Assembly (NCBI RefSeq): GCF_023897015.1
Contig: NZ_JAMHFY010000011.1
Coordinates: 102,162-166,161, forward strand
Direction of reading: 5' to 3'
DNA: 64,000 nucleotides
Source of the DNA: Desulfosporosinus nitroreducens
Lineage (GTDB): Bacteria; Bacillota; Desulfitobacteriia; Desulfitobacteriales; Desulfitobacteriaceae
Part shown: in pieces, positions 27,675 to 36,245 of the stretch
Layout of the letters: each line of letters begins with the position of its first letter
How positions within the stretch are numbered: the first letter of the stretch is position 1
Program-made: the position numbers and the translations under genes
Notes under the pieces: model-generated
Told to the model about the DNA's origin: nothing
The model's database searches: none
What the model saw: the letters and a program-made list of their open reading frames with translations, nothing else

Positions 27675-29114
27675 GTGATTACTTTTTTACTTTCATTTGT
27701 AGCACTTATCATTGGTTACATGGTCTATGGTAAGTTTGTAGAAAAGGTTTTTGGAATCAATGAAAGCCTTGAAACTCCAGCCTATACCAAAACGGATGGA
27801 GTCGACTATGTTCCTATGGACTCAAACAGAGGAAGTCTGGTTCAACTCTTAAACATCGCTGGTCTGGGACCCATCTTTGGACCGATCGCGGGTGCTTTAT
27901 GGGGTCCGGTCGCTTTTCTCTGGATCGTTCTCGGAGGAATTTTTGCGGGTGCAGTCCACGACTATTTCAGTGGTATGCTTTCCGTGAGAAACGGTGGCGC
28001 ACAGCTCCCAGATATTGTAGGTAAGTATCTTGGCAAAGGTATGCGTCAATTTGTTAATGTCTTTTCTGTGGTACTCTTGATTCTCGTGGGAACTGTTTTC
28101 GTTGCCGGTCCTGCCAACCTAATTGTTACCCTAACACCGTCTTGGATTGGTTTAAGTGTCGTGACTGCTGTGATTTTTGGTTACTATATCTTGGCCACGC
28201 TTTTACCAATCGATAAAATTATCGGAAAAATTTACCCCCTCTTTGGACTCCTGCTTATTATCATGGCTGTTGGTGTAGGTGTAGGTTTGATCGTTAAAGG
28301 ATATCCTATTCCTGAACTGACCTTGAGTAATCTTCATCCTAAAAATTTACCTATGTGGCCTTTACTCTTCATTACCATCGCCTGTGGTGCAATTAGTGGA
28401 TTCCATGCTACCCAATCTCCGCTTATTGCCCGCACAGTCCAAAATGAAAAACACGGCCGTAAAGTATTCTATGGCATGATGATTGGAGAATCTGCTATCG
28501 CGCTTGTTTGGGCTGCAGCTGGAATGGCAGTCTTTGGTGGAACGGGTGGTTTACAAGAAGCCTTAGCAGCGGGCGGACCCGCTGGAGTCGTCCGCACCGT
28601 ATCTATTACTATGCTTGGAGCTGTCGGTGGAACGCTCGCTATTATCGGAGTTATCATTCTCCCGATTACCTCTGGAGATACTGCCTTCCGCGGTGCTCGA
28701 ATGGTTATCGCTGACTTCTTTAAAATGAGCCAAAAGCCTGTCTCCAAACGCTTAGCTATCTCCATTCCCCTGTTTGTCGTTGCTTTCGCCTTAAGCAAAA
28801 TCGACTTTAACTTCCTCTGGAGATACTTTTCCTGGGCAAATCAAACGACAGCGATGATCCTTCTTTGGGCCGCTGCTATGTTTCTAGTCAGGGAAAAACG
28901 CCTTCACTGGATTGCCACAATTCCTGCCATCTTCATGACGGCAGTCACCTTCACCTATCTCTTACAAGCTCCGGAAGGGTTCGGTCTAGCGACTAGCATT
29001 TCCTATCCGGTCGGACTCCTAATTACCGCCGGAATTACGGTACTCTTTGCCAGCAAAGTGAGTAAAGAACGCAAATCGGAGACGGATAAAATTGTTTCTG
29101 CTTCTGCGAAGTAA
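27675..29114 (+). CDS. cstA: CstA family transporter (probable pyruvate uptake)
   Basis: A multi-pass membrane protein of about 479 aa of the CstA family (carbon starvation / BtsT pyruvate transporter). The family core GPIAGALWGPVAFLWI and the conserved HDYFSGMLSVRNGG segment are intact. I start at the GTG at 27675 (GAGGAGG 5 nt upstream), giving the standard N-terminus MITFLLSFVALIIGY. The TTG at 27630 is rejected. With lytSR upstream, as in the E. coli btsSR/btsT pair, pyruvate is the likeliest substrate (inference from family). Confidence 0.88.
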   Translation: MITFLLSFVALIIGYMVYGKFVEKVFGINESLETPAYTKTDGVDYVPMDSNRGSLVQLLNIAGLGPIFGPIAGALWGPVAFLWIVLGGIFAGAVHDYFSGMLSVRNGGAQLPDIVGKYLGKGMRQFVNVFSVVLLILVGTVFVAGPANLIVTLTPSWIGLSVVTAVIFGYYILATLLPIDKIIGKIYPLFGLLLIIMAVGVGVGLIVKGYPIPELTLSNLHPKNLPMWPLLFITIACGAISGFHATQSPLIARTVQNEKHGRKVFYGMMIGESAIALVWAAAGMAVFGGTGGLQEALAAGGPAGVVRTVSITMLGAVGGTLAIIGVIILPITSGDTAFRGARMVIADFFKMSQKPVSKRLAISIPLFVVAFALSKIDFNFLWRYFSWANQTTAMILLWAAAMFLVREKRLHWIATIPAIFMTAVTFTYLLQAPEGFGLATSISYPVGLLITAGITVLFASKVSKERKSETDKIVSASAK

Positions 29115-29184
29115 ATTTAGCTCAACGTGGTATTTACGAGTGCAGTTTCTAAAAGTTTTTAGGTGAAAGGGGTGAGATATAAGA

Positions 29185-29475
29185 ATGGTCATGCCCCAAG
29201 TAGACCTTCAGGTTGATTTATCTGAACAAGCCATTGTATATATCAAAGAACATGGTGGAATCCTTACCATCGATGAAGCGCCTCAAACTGGATGTTGCAC
29301 AAACATCGTCTTTGTCGGAGCACATTTGGGAAAGCCCCAAGAAGAAGGGTATTTCGGAGTGAAAGAACAAGACGGGATCAAGATCTTCTATGACCCGTTT
29401 ATTATCAAGAAAGATAAACACTATGAAGTGGTTTTAGAAGGTTTATTTAAGTGGAAGACTCTTAGGGTATATTAA
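29185..29475 (+). CDS. CC/Se-motif family small protein
   Basis: A 96-aa cytosolic protein of the family annotated CC/Se motif (seleno)protein. The vicinal Cys pair in APQTGCCTN (near residue 37) is the position where some relatives carry selenocysteine. The rest (GYFGVKEQDGIKIFYDP) matches the family. Function unknown; a redox or metal-binding role is presumed. AAAGGGGTG lies upstream of the ATG at 29185. It follows cstA by 70 nt and ends in a strong terminator, so it is probably in the cstA transcript. Confidence 0.75.
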   Translation: MVMPQVDLQVDLSEQAIVYIKEHGGILTIDEAPQTGCCTNIVFVGAHLGKPQEEGYFGVKEQDGIKIFYDPFIIKKDKHYEVVLEGLFKWKTLRVY

Positions 29476-29482
29476 TTAAAGT

Positions 29483-29526
29483 AAAAAAGGATGCTCAATC
29501 AAATATAATTGAGCATCCTTTTTTGA
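29483..29526 (+). terminator. Intrinsic terminator after the cstA operon
   Basis: A 16-bp perfect inverted repeat (29483-29498 with 29509-29524) ends in a T-run. A-run on the left also lets it act on the minus strand. Confidence 0.92.
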
Positions 29527-29627
29527 TTTTAGACTTTTGACGTTTGGGTATAGGAGTTTTAGTCACTAGACTTAAAAATAACGAGTGAACTCGTTCAGCT
29601 AAAGCTGAACACCGAGACTCCGGTGAC

Positions 29628-29660
29628 GTAGAATAAGGAACACCCACTGAAGAAGTGATT
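29628..29660. repeat. Short dispersed repeat, copy B
   Basis: The same 20-bp sequence as at 24841, followed by GAAGAAGTGA. It ends just downstream of the nhaB copy 1 stop. Just left of it, GTTCAGCT/AGCTGAAC (about 29593-29610) forms a short palindrome. Confidence 0.5.
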
Positions 29661-29665
29661 GTTGA

Positions 29666-31189
29666 TTACAACAGGTACATTGTTGCCAGGACACCTGTAA
29701 TAGACATAACGATGGTGTATGGCAGAGCCAGTTTCACCATTTCCATGTAAGACAGGCGAATAAGCGGAGCAAGTGCAGAGGTCAACAGGAACAGGAACGC
29801 CGCCTGACCGTTTGGTGTAGCAACGGAAGGGATGTTTGTACCCATGTTGATTGAAACTGCCAGCTTGTTGTATTGTTCCAGTGCAATGCCTCCGGCTTCA
29901 AACGCTTTCTGTGTTTCACTCATATATACGGTAGCAACAAATACGTTGTCACTGATTGCAGAAAGGATACCGTTTGCCGCAAAGAAAGCGACAAGCTGAT
30001 CCTGTCCTTCCAGGTGCAGTACCCACTGAATGATCGGCGTAAACAGATGCTGGTCATGAATAACCGCAACGATGGAGAAAAATACGATCAGCAGCGCAGT
30101 AAACGGCAGTGCTTCCTCAAACGCATGACCGATGCGCCCTTCTTCAATAACCCCGTTAAAAGCGGTAAGCAGGATGATAATCATCAGACCAATAATACCG
30201 ACTTCTGCTAGGTGCAACGCCAGGGAGAAGATTAGCACAACGCCACATACAGCCATAATAATCAGGCGTACACGTCCGCGAGTATCCATCGCAGCATCTT
30301 TGGCTTTTACGTCGTCTTCAATAACCTTTCGAACAGACTCGGGAAGCTGATAGCCGTACCCCCAAAACTTGGTGACTTCAAGGGTAATGGCGGTCAGAAC
30401 ACCAACGATCAGTACAGGGATAGACACTGGTGCGCTGTTTAAAAAGAAATCAGCGAAGTCCCATTTCATAATGGAGGCGATGAGTAGGTTCTGCGGTTCC
30501 CCAACCAGTGTTGTTGCTCCACCCAGAGCAGTACCCACAGCGCCATGCATCATAAGATTGCGCAGGAAACCACGGAACTGGTCCAGGTCCTCATGATATT
30601 TGTCATCAACAATATGATCGTGATTGATGTCATACGTGTCGTATACTTTTTCGCTGGAAGCAAACTTATGGAAGATGTTGTAGAACCCATAGGCCACGGC
30701 GATAATCACCGCCGTTACGGTTAGCGCATCCAGAAAAGCGGAAAGAATCGCACCCAATATAGAGAACAGGAATGCAAGCGCAACTTTAGAGCGTACTTTG
30801 GTAAGGATCTTGGTAAACAGGTACACAAGACCTTCTTTCATAAAATAAATCCCGGCAACCATGAACATCAGGAGCAGAATAACCGGCAGGTTCAGTTCAA
30901 CTTCGTGATAGATCGAATGGGGGTTAGTAAGCCCGATCACAACGGCTTCGATGGCAAGAAGTCCACCTGCAGGGAGCGGATAACATTTTAGCGCCATTGC
31001 AAGGGTAAAGATAAATTCGACAATTAACACCCAACCGGTAATGTACTTACCGACGGTAAACATCAAAATAGGATTCAACACCAGAAAAGCAAGAATTGTT
31101 GTTTTGTACCAGTTCGGAGCGTGACCCAGAAAATTTGCTCTGAGTGCCTGTCCGATACCCATCTGTTTACTATCCTGTCCGATACCCAT
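29666..31189 (-). CDS. nhaB: NhaB-type Na+/H+ antiporter, copy 1
   Basis: A 507-aa membrane antiporter of the NhaB family, which exports Na+ in exchange for H+. The alignment by eye to Vibrio NhaB is nearly end to end: [59 protein letters not shown] and [25 protein letters not shown] precedes the ATG. The N-terminus contains an imperfect repeat of MGIGQ (codons 1 and 10), so initiation at the second is possible. NhaB is mainly gammaproteobacterial, and base composition here looks richer in GC than flanking genes, pointing to transfer. It lies behind a c-di-GMP riboswitch. Confidence 0.9.
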   Translation of the reverse strand: MGIGQDSKQMGIGQALRANFLGHAPNWYKTTILAFLVLNPILMFTVGKYITGWVLIVEFIFTLAMALKCYPLPAGGLLAIEAVVIGLTNPHSIYHEVELNLPVILLLMFMVAGIYFMKEGLVYLFTKILTKVRSKVALAFLFSILGAILSAFLDALTVTAVIIAVAYGFYNIFHKFASSEKVYDTYDINHDHIVDDKYHEDLDQFRGFLRNLMMHGAVGTALGGATTLVGEPQNLLIASIMKWDFADFFLNSAPVSIPVLIVGVLTAITLEVTKFWGYGYQLPESVRKVIEDDVKAKDAAMDTRGRVRLIIMAVCGVVLIFSLALHLAEVGIIGLMIIILLTAFNGVIEEGRIGHAFEEALPFTALLIVFFSIVAVIHDQHLFTPIIQWVLHLEGQDQLVAFFAANGILSAISDNVFVATVYMSETQKAFEAGGIALEQYNKLAVSINMGTNIPSVATPNGQAAFLFLLTSALAPLIRLSYMEMVKLALPYTIVMSITGVLATMYLL

Positions 31190-31272
31190 TTAATTCACTC
31201 CTCAAATGAAAAATTCTATATTCGCCTAATAACATTGAAAAAATACTACAATAATAAGTCAATGTTCAGTCT

Positions 31273-31336
31273 CCTTTGTGCCGCCAATATTACTCATGGT
31301 AATTTGGCTGAAAAAGGAAGGGGATGGGATCGACCT
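31273..31336 (-). pseudogene. ArsB/NhaD-type permease remnant (SNIGGT region)
   Basis: On the minus strand, one frame reads EVDPIPFLF and the next frame continues SQITMSNIGGT. Together this is the conserved NPIPFL..SNIGGT segment that precedes the TLIGDPPN loop in ArsB/NhaD permeases, with one frameshift. It lies between riboswitch 1 and nhaB copy 1, is only ~21 codons long and is surrounded by stops. Confidence 0.5.
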
Positions 31337-31461
31337 CTAAAGATCAGCAATTAAAATGGCTATAAAACAATTAATAAGACGATAATGACGTTATTAGACG
31401 CTTAAGACAAATAAGCATTTTAATGCACCTCCATATAATATTATTTGTTTAACATTCCCAA

Positions 31462-31497
31462 AATAAAAAGAGAGTAGTCCTAAGATGACTACTCTCC
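31462..31497 (-). terminator. Terminator of c-di-GMP riboswitch 1
   Basis: The 10-bp perfect stem GAGAGTAGTC/GACTACTCTC (31470-31479 with 31487-31496) is followed on the minus strand by a T-run (TTTTTATTTT). It lies directly after the aptamer, forming the expression platform. Confidence 0.85.
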
Positions 31498-31514
31498 CTG
31501 AGAAGTTCCTACTT

Positions 31515-31612
31515 GTAATCTGGCGATCCTAGCGTAATTCCAATGTGTGAAATTAGCAGCCTTAGACCCATGACTTTAGCGTCCTTCGCTTTCGCGAAGT
31601 TTACCCCAACCG
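31515..31612 (-). promoter_or_regulatory. c-di-GMP-I (GEMM-I) riboswitch 1, upstream of nhaB copy 1
   Basis: Read on the minus strand, GTAAACTTCGC-GAAA-GCGAAGGACGC, then TAAAGTCATGGGTCTAAGG, and later ATCGCCAGATTAC, match the GEMM-I aptamer. The GAAA tetraloop caps a perfect stem, followed by the conserved GGACGC(A/T)AAG and GGGxCTAAGG joining segments and the GCCAG strand. GTAA and TTAC close the P1 stem. A terminator follows at once. nhaB copy 1 begins about 270 nt further on. Confidence 0.85.
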
Positions 31613-31732
31613 TGTTTACGAGTATTTAGTTGTACGATACTATACTAGACTGCTCTTTAGGATGACTTAATAATAACGAAGTAAGTGGTAAATATCTGCA
31701 TTAGCAATAAGACAGGCATAATCCTTTTAGGA

Positions 31733-33253
31733 TTACAACAGGTACATTGTTGCCAGGACACCTGTAATAGACATAACAACGGTGTATGGCAGAGCCAGTT
31801 TCACCATTTCCATGTAAGACAGGCGAATCAGCGGAGCAAGTGCAGAGGTCAACAGGAACAGGAACGCCGCCTGACCGTTTGGTGTAGCAACGGAAGGGAT
31901 GTTTGTACCCATGTTGATTGAAACTGCCATCTTGTTGTAATGATCCAAGGCAATGCCCCCAGCTTCAAAGGCTTTCTGTGCTTCGGTCATATAGACGGTA
32001 GCAACAAATACGTTGTCACTGATTGCCGAAAGGATACCGTTCGCCGCAAAGAAAGCGACAAGCTGATCCTGTCCTTCCAGGTGCAGAACCCACTGAATGA
32101 TTGGCGTAAACAGATGCTGGTCATGAATAACCGCAACGATGGAGAAAAATACGATCAACAGCGCAGTAAACGGCATGGCTTCTTCAAACGCATGACCGAT
32201 GCGCCCTTCTTCAATAACCCCGTTGAAAGCGGTAAGCAGGATGATAATCATCAGACCAATAATACCGACTTCTGCCAGGTGCAACGCCAAGGAGAAGATC
32301 AGTAGGACGCCGCATACAGCCATAGCAATCAGGCGTAAACGTCCGCGGGTATCCATGGCAGCATCTTTGGCTTTTGCGTCATCTTCCATAACCTTTCGAA
32401 CAGAATCAGGAAGCTGATAGCCGTACCCCCAAAACTTGGTGGCTTCAAGGGTAATGGCTGTGAGAAGACCAGCGATCAGTACAGGGATAGACACTGGTGC
32501 GCTGTTTAAAAAGAAATCGACGAAGTCCCATTTCATAATGGAGCCGATGAGTAGGTTCTGCGGTTCACCAACCAGTGTTGTTGCTCCGCCCAGGGCAGTA
32601 CCCACAGCGCCATGCATCATAAGATTGCGCAGAAAACCACGGAACTGGTCCAGGTCCTCATGATATTTGTCATGAATAATATGGTCGAGACTGACGTCAT
32701 AATTTTCGTGTACATGGCTGGAAGCAAACTTGTGGAAGATGTTGTAAAACCCATAAGCCACGGCGATAATCACCGCCGTTACGGTTAGCGCATCCAGAAA
32801 AGCGGAGAGAACTGCACCCAATATAGAGAACAGGAATGCAAGCGCGACTTTAGAGCGTACTTTGGTAAGGATCTTGGTAAACAGGTACACAAGACCTTCT
32901 TTCATAAAATAAATCCCGGCAACCATGAACATCAGGAGCAGAATAACCGGCAGGTTCAGTTCAACTTCGTGATAGATCGAATGGGGGTGAGTAAGGCCGA
33001 TCACAACGGCTTCGATGGCAAGAAGTCCACCTGCAGGGAGCGGATAACATTTTAGCGCCATTGCAAGGGTAAAGATAAATTCGACAATCAACACCCAACC
33101 GGTAACGTACTTACCGACGGTAAACATCAAAATAGGGTTCAACACCAGAAAAGCAAGAATTGTTGTTTTGTACCAGGTCGGAGCGTGACCCAGAAAATTT
33201 GCTCTGAGTGCCTGTCCGATACCTATCTGTTTCCTATCCTGTCCGATACCCAT
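31733..33253 (-). CDS. nhaB: NhaB-type Na+/H+ antiporter, copy 2
   Basis: A 506-aa second copy, more than 90% identical by eye to copy 1. Differences cluster in the cytoplasmic loop after HKFASS (HVHENYDVS against [10 protein letters not shown]). I start at the ATG at 33253 because GGAGGAG lies ~9 nt upstream, as in copy 1; the frame open to 33355 has no such site. Duplication includes the upstream leader (AATGAAAAATTCTATATT and TAAGTCAATGTTCA are shared). All family motifs are intact, so both copies should work. Confidence 0.9.
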   Translation of the reverse strand: MGIGQDRKQIGIGQALRANFLGHAPTWYKTTILAFLVLNPILMFTVGKYVTGWVLIVEFIFTLAMALKCYPLPAGGLLAIEAVVIGLTHPHSIYHEVELNLPVILLLMFMVAGIYFMKEGLVYLFTKILTKVRSKVALAFLFSILGAVLSAFLDALTVTAVIIAVAYGFYNIFHKFASSHVHENYDVSLDHIIHDKYHEDLDQFRGFLRNLMMHGAVGTALGGATTLVGEPQNLLIGSIMKWDFVDFFLNSAPVSIPVLIAGLLTAITLEATKFWGYGYQLPDSVRKVMEDDAKAKDAAMDTRGRLRLIAMAVCGVLLIFSLALHLAEVGIIGLMIIILLTAFNGVIEEGRIGHAFEEAMPFTALLIVFFSIVAVIHDQHLFTPIIQWVLHLEGQDQLVAFFAANGILSAISDNVFVATVYMTEAQKAFEAGGIALDHYNKMAVSINMGTNIPSVATPNGQAAFLFLLTSALAPLIRLSYMEMVKLALPYTVVMSITGVLATMYLL

Positions 33254-33585
33254 TTGATTCACTCCTCCAAAAATGAAAAATTCTATATTTGCCTTAAGAC
33301 ATTGTAAATATTCACAGGTCAGTCCACTTACTATAGTACTTTGCCTTATTGCCATTTTTGGGTTAAAGCATCGTTACTAAACCTGCGTACCGCTCCACAC
33401 GAGGGTAGCGGGAATAAACTTGTTTGAATTAATAATAAAAGCGTCGATTGCTAGTTCCTAATGAGTAGACCAGCAAAGTCAACAATCCTGCTCCACAAGA
33501 GCAACTACTGGGCGATGTAAGAATAAGTCCGTAGGTCAAAAGAAATATTACACAATTAAGTCAATGTTCAATTACCTCCTTTACC
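33254..33585. other. Leader between nhaB copy 2 and the permease remnant
   Basis: The ends of this stretch match the leader of nhaB copy 1 (AAATTCTATATT near 33283 and TAAGTCAATGTTCA near 33558). The ~230 nt between (about 33310-33555) has no counterpart in copy 1, so it was inserted there or lost in copy 1. I see no gene in it. Confidence 0.5.
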
Positions 33586-33756
33586 CCCCTTAAATATAAT
33601 TACTCCTGTAAAAACGCTAGCCAAGAGAACCTCTTCCGGTTCTTCGCGAGCCCAGATCAAGAGCATAGCTCCGCTGAGGGCGATGGTAGCCGTTTCTAGA
33701 TGGAGAATCGAATGCAGGGTAAATCCCAAGATGACTAAGCTCAAGATATCCTTCCC
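33586..33756 (-). pseudogene. ArsB/NhaD-type permease remnant (middle domain)
   Basis: On the minus strand a stop-free run of about 57 codons reads SLVILGFTLHSILHLE, then ATIALSGAMLLIWAREEPEE and VLLASVF. This is the segment after the first half of ArsB/NhaD permeases (usual form LVILGFxLHxxLxLEPATIALxGAxLLL...EDPEEVL). The homology ends abruptly both ways: left at the riboswitch terminator, right at a run of C's. There is no start codon or RBS. It is a broken internal piece of a ~430-aa transporter. Confidence 0.7.
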
Positions 33757-33800
33757 AAAAATAAAAAGAGAGTAGCATTAAAAAAAGACTGCTCTCCCCT
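33757..33800 (-). terminator. Terminator of c-di-GMP riboswitch 2
   Basis: A stem of about 10 bp with one mismatch (33768-33777 with 33787-33796) is followed on the minus strand by TTTTTATTTTT. It is homologous in position to the terminator of riboswitch 1. Confidence 0.75.
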
Positions 33801-33813
33801 GAGAAGTTCTTTG

Positions 33814-33914
33814 CTGTAGACTGGCAATCATAGCTTATCTTCAAAAGTATATTTTCGAATTTAAGCCTTAGACCCATGACTTTAGCGTCCTTCCCTTTCG
33901 TGAAGTTTACTCCA
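33814..33914 (-). promoter_or_regulatory. c-di-GMP-I (GEMM-I) riboswitch 2, upstream of nhaB copy 2
   Basis: The minus strand reads AGTAAACTTCAC-GAAA-GGGAAGGACGC, TAAAGTCATGGGTCTAAGG, a longer variable arm, and ATTGCCAGTCTAC. It shares all GEMM-I signatures with riboswitch 1 but differs in the P3 arm and one stem, so it is not a fresh exact duplicate. A permease remnant and ~330 nt more separate its terminator from nhaB copy 2. Confidence 0.82.
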
Positions 33915-34131
33915 ACCGAACTAGACTATTAAGTTTCTTAAAATATTATGACATAATCATTTGTAGTATAACAACTAACGATGGAATCGTCAATATATAA
34001 ATATTTGGGACACAGAACGACATTAAACCCACGATAAATATCACGGATAAAAACCAACCATTAATCAGATACTAGGTATTGAAAATGCGTTATTTACTCA
34101 TTTCACAATATTAAAAGGAGGTTTTATTCAG

Positions 34132-34956
34132 GTGTTTAAGCATGTAAAAGATATGGAATATACCGTACATGTCGATCAGCCAGATCCCCGATTTGCAGTT
34201 CTATTACTTGAACAATTTGGCGGTGGCAACGGTGAACTTAAAGCAGCCATGCAATATTTTTCTCAGAGTTTAGGATGCAATGATCCAAAGATTAGGGATT
34301 TATTGCAAGACATCGCAGCTGAAGAATTAAGCCACTTAGAAATGGTGGGTGAGTGTCTCGGCATGCTGATTGGTCCAGTCGATAGCATTCCTAAAGATTT
34401 CGCGGCTAATCATATGGCCCTGCTTGGAGGTGGCCCACTTCTAATTAACTCCGGTGGAGAACCTTGGACGGCTAACTACATTAACTCAACAGGTGATCTA
34501 TACACTGATCTTACGTCAAACGCCGGAGCTGAACTTCGTGCGAAACTGATTTATGAGCGTCTTCTCCAACAAACAGACGACGCAGGGGTTAAAGACATGA
34601 TCCGTTTCCTGTTAAGTCGTGAGGAATCACATAACTTCTCCTTCATGCAAGCGATCAATACTCTGCAAGGCAGCGGAGTGAATAAAGACTTCCGTGATTC
34701 TGACTTCTCCAAGAAGTATATGAATATGTCGACAGGCACGGGAGATAGCAGAGGCCCTTGGAACCAAGGAAACGAGATTTCGTATGAAGAGAACCCTAAT
34801 GAAAAGTATGGCGGTCCTGCACAGTATGGTAAAGATCCTCAACCAGCGGGAGCCAAGGAAGTTCAGCCAGGGTATAATGACCATACGAGAAATAACCCGC
34901 AGTATGCTCAACCTCAACCTACTCCAAATCCCAATCCTACTCCTAACCAACATTAA
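34132..34956 (+). CDS. Manganese catalase
   Basis: A ferritin-like di-manganese catalase of 274 aa that decomposes H2O2 in the cytosol. The metal-ligand helices are visible: LLEQFGGGNGELKAAMQYF near residue 25, DIAAEELSHLEMVG near 62, and AKLIYERLLQQ plus SREESHNFSF near 140-170. The C-terminal ~45 residues are a Pro/Asn/Gln-rich tail (QPQPTPNPNPTPNQ), common in spore-former homologues. GTG at 34132 has AGGAGG upstream. The gene is monocistronic and ends in a strong terminator. Confidence 0.92.
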   Translation: MFKHVKDMEYTVHVDQPDPRFAVLLLEQFGGGNGELKAAMQYFSQSLGCNDPKIRDLLQDIAAEELSHLEMVGECLGMLIGPVDSIPKDFAANHMALLGGGPLLINSGGEPWTANYINSTGDLYTDLTSNAGAELRAKLIYERLLQQTDDAGVKDMIRFLLSREESHNFSFMQAINTLQGSGVNKDFRDSDFSKKYMNMSTGTGDSRGPWNQGNEISYEENPNEKYGGPAQYGKDPQPAGAKEVQPGYNDHTRNNPQYAQPQPTPNPNPTPNQH

Positions 34957-34980
34957 TACCCCTCTGGGAATTTAGGTCCT

Positions 34981-35030
34981 CCCCAAAAAATATAGAGACT
35001 GATAATTATCAGTCTCTATATTTTTTGGGG
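34981..35030. terminator. Bidirectional terminator, 50-bp perfect palindrome
   Basis: The two 25-bp arms (34981-35005 and 35006-35030) are exactly complementary with no spacer. Each contains an A6 or T6 block. It lies between convergent Mn-catalase and trmO genes and can serve both. Confidence 0.92.
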
Positions 35031-35071
35031 GTTAACCTAGAGCTGATTAAATTGAGAAAAGCTAGTTTATT

Positions 35072-35650
35072 TTAATCGTTATGATTGTGAAGATGCTTAG
35101 TTTGTCTATGTAAGAGATCGTGATGATCATGAGTGTGCTGATTGTCATCTTGTACTGTTTGGTGGTTATGAGAAAGCCCAAGAGCATGAGCCATTGCATG
35201 TTTTCTTTCAGGAAGAGCGTCTAACCAGCCATTATTTGCGTCCTCTTTGCTGTCGAGGAAATGAATATACGGCTTAATATCAATTAAGGGAGTTCCATTA
35301 TAGGCATCAATTCCAGAAATAATTAATTCATTATTGCGTATTTCTTTTATCTGAACAATACTCAGGCCCAAGGGGTTGGGCCTATTTGCAGAACGGCTGG
35401 CAAAGAGTCCGATTTCAATTTCAGGAGCCCAAGGGGATCTGGTAAGCAGTTCTATGGGTGAGGTCGCCTCATTTAGGTGATATATAACATATATATAGTT
35501 GAAGGTTCGCAAACCTTCAAGGGCAGAGGCGTAGTCCGGATGTAATGTAATCCAGAAATCACCAGGTGCATTAGGGATCGATTGATGAGGGGCATTTAAG
35601 GAAAAATAAGGTGTATGAATTGTACCGATCGATTGAAATGCAATGGACAT
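35072..35650 (-). CDS. trmO: TrmO/TsaA-family tRNA methyltransferase with His-rich tail
   Basis: 192 aa. Residues 1-~145 are a TrmO (UPF0066) domain. This is the SAM-dependent enzyme that methylates N6 of t6A37 in tRNA; RPNPLGLSIVQI near residue 91 is the signature. The last ~35 residues are unusual: about one third His (for example HTHDHHDLLHRQTKHLHNHN), like metal-storage tails. Next to a nickel-binding CooT-like gene and a Zn uptake system, the tail may bind Ni or Zn (inference). The ATG at 35650 has GAAAGGGGC upstream. Confidence 0.85.
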   Translation of the reverse strand: MSIAFQSIGTIHTPYFSLNAPHQSIPNAPGDFWITLHPDYASALEGLRTFNYIYVIYHLNEATSPIELLTRSPWAPEIEIGLFASRSANRPNPLGLSIVQIKEIRNNELIISGIDAYNGTPLIDIKPYIHFLDSKEDANNGWLDALPERKHAMAHALGLSHNHQTVQDDNQHTHDHHDLLHRQTKHLHNHND

Positions 35651-35664
35651 ATGAAGCCCCTTTC

Positions 35665-35865
35665 TTACAGTTGGGTATCGACTTTTTCCAATACAATTCG
35701 ATGGTTAAGAAGGGTCATATCTTTGATTTTAGCTTGAATAAACTTCTGCATTCCAAAAATGTCGATAAGCTTTAGGCCATTTTCGTAGGGCTCAATAACA
35801 TCGACTGATTCCATGAACATAACTTCGTTTTCGCCATCTTTAAGATAGGCATTGGCTTCACACAT
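35665..35865 (-). CDS. CooT family nickel-binding protein
   Basis: A 66-aa protein beginning MCEANAYLKDGENE, the conserved start of CooT-like proteins (PF10133). In CooT the N-terminal Cys binds Ni(II), supporting carbon monoxide dehydrogenase maturation. VIEPYENGLKLIDIFG matches the family. I choose the ATG at 35865 because GAAGGAG lies just upstream; the frame open to 35946 adds 27 unrelated residues. It sits 14 nt before trmO on the same strand, so the two form an operon. Confidence 0.82.
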   Translation of the reverse strand: MCEANAYLKDGENEVMFMESVDVIEPYENGLKLIDIFGMQKFIQAKIKDMTLLNHRIVLEKVDTQL

Positions 35866-36245
35866 ATAGATTACTCCTTCTTTTTGTCTTAGACAGAAGT
35901 ATGACTTATCGTTACATACTTTCTGAAGGTCCCTTCTCGCCATCACGACCTTGCCATTATGGCAGTGTTACTAACTTCGAACATCGTTGTTCGAGTCTTG
36001 GCTACAGGGGCACGCGGCCATCCCATGGTAAGTATAATTTCAACTAAAGCCATGCCAGCGCCTTGTCTCAAGCCGAGTTCCAAAAGAGTAAAAAAGACTA
36101 TTGAGCTATCCTGGCAGACTTCTAGGCCTTCTGTACTAATTATTTTGTGAATATATCTTACTTCGGTTTATAATTTATTCGCCAGCTAAAAAACATTTCC
36201 TGCAAATCTAAACAAAAGTAAAAACTTCTTTTAAAATAGAGAGAT
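35866..36245. repeat. Gene-free stretch with dispersed repeat, copy 2
   Basis: The sequence 35919-35944 repeats 18711-18737 with one base less. Its second part (CTTGGCTACAGGG.. CGGCCATCCCATGG, to about 36028) matches the second part of copy 1, with ~50 bp inserted. A small hairpin TTCGAACATCGTTGTTCGAG lies in the insert. No gene is seen from 36030 to the fur-like stop. Confidence 0.5.

Noticed and set aside
29873..32663. Several plus-strand frames opposite both nhaB copies
   Set aside because: Antisense shadows that appear twice only because nhaB is duplicated.
33370..33430. T-box-like riboswitch (CGCTCCACACGAGGGTAGCGGG)
   Set aside because: The short stem resembles a T-box antiterminator, but the AGGGTGGNACCGCG core, Stem I and a downstream aminoacyl-tRNA or amino-acid gene are missing.
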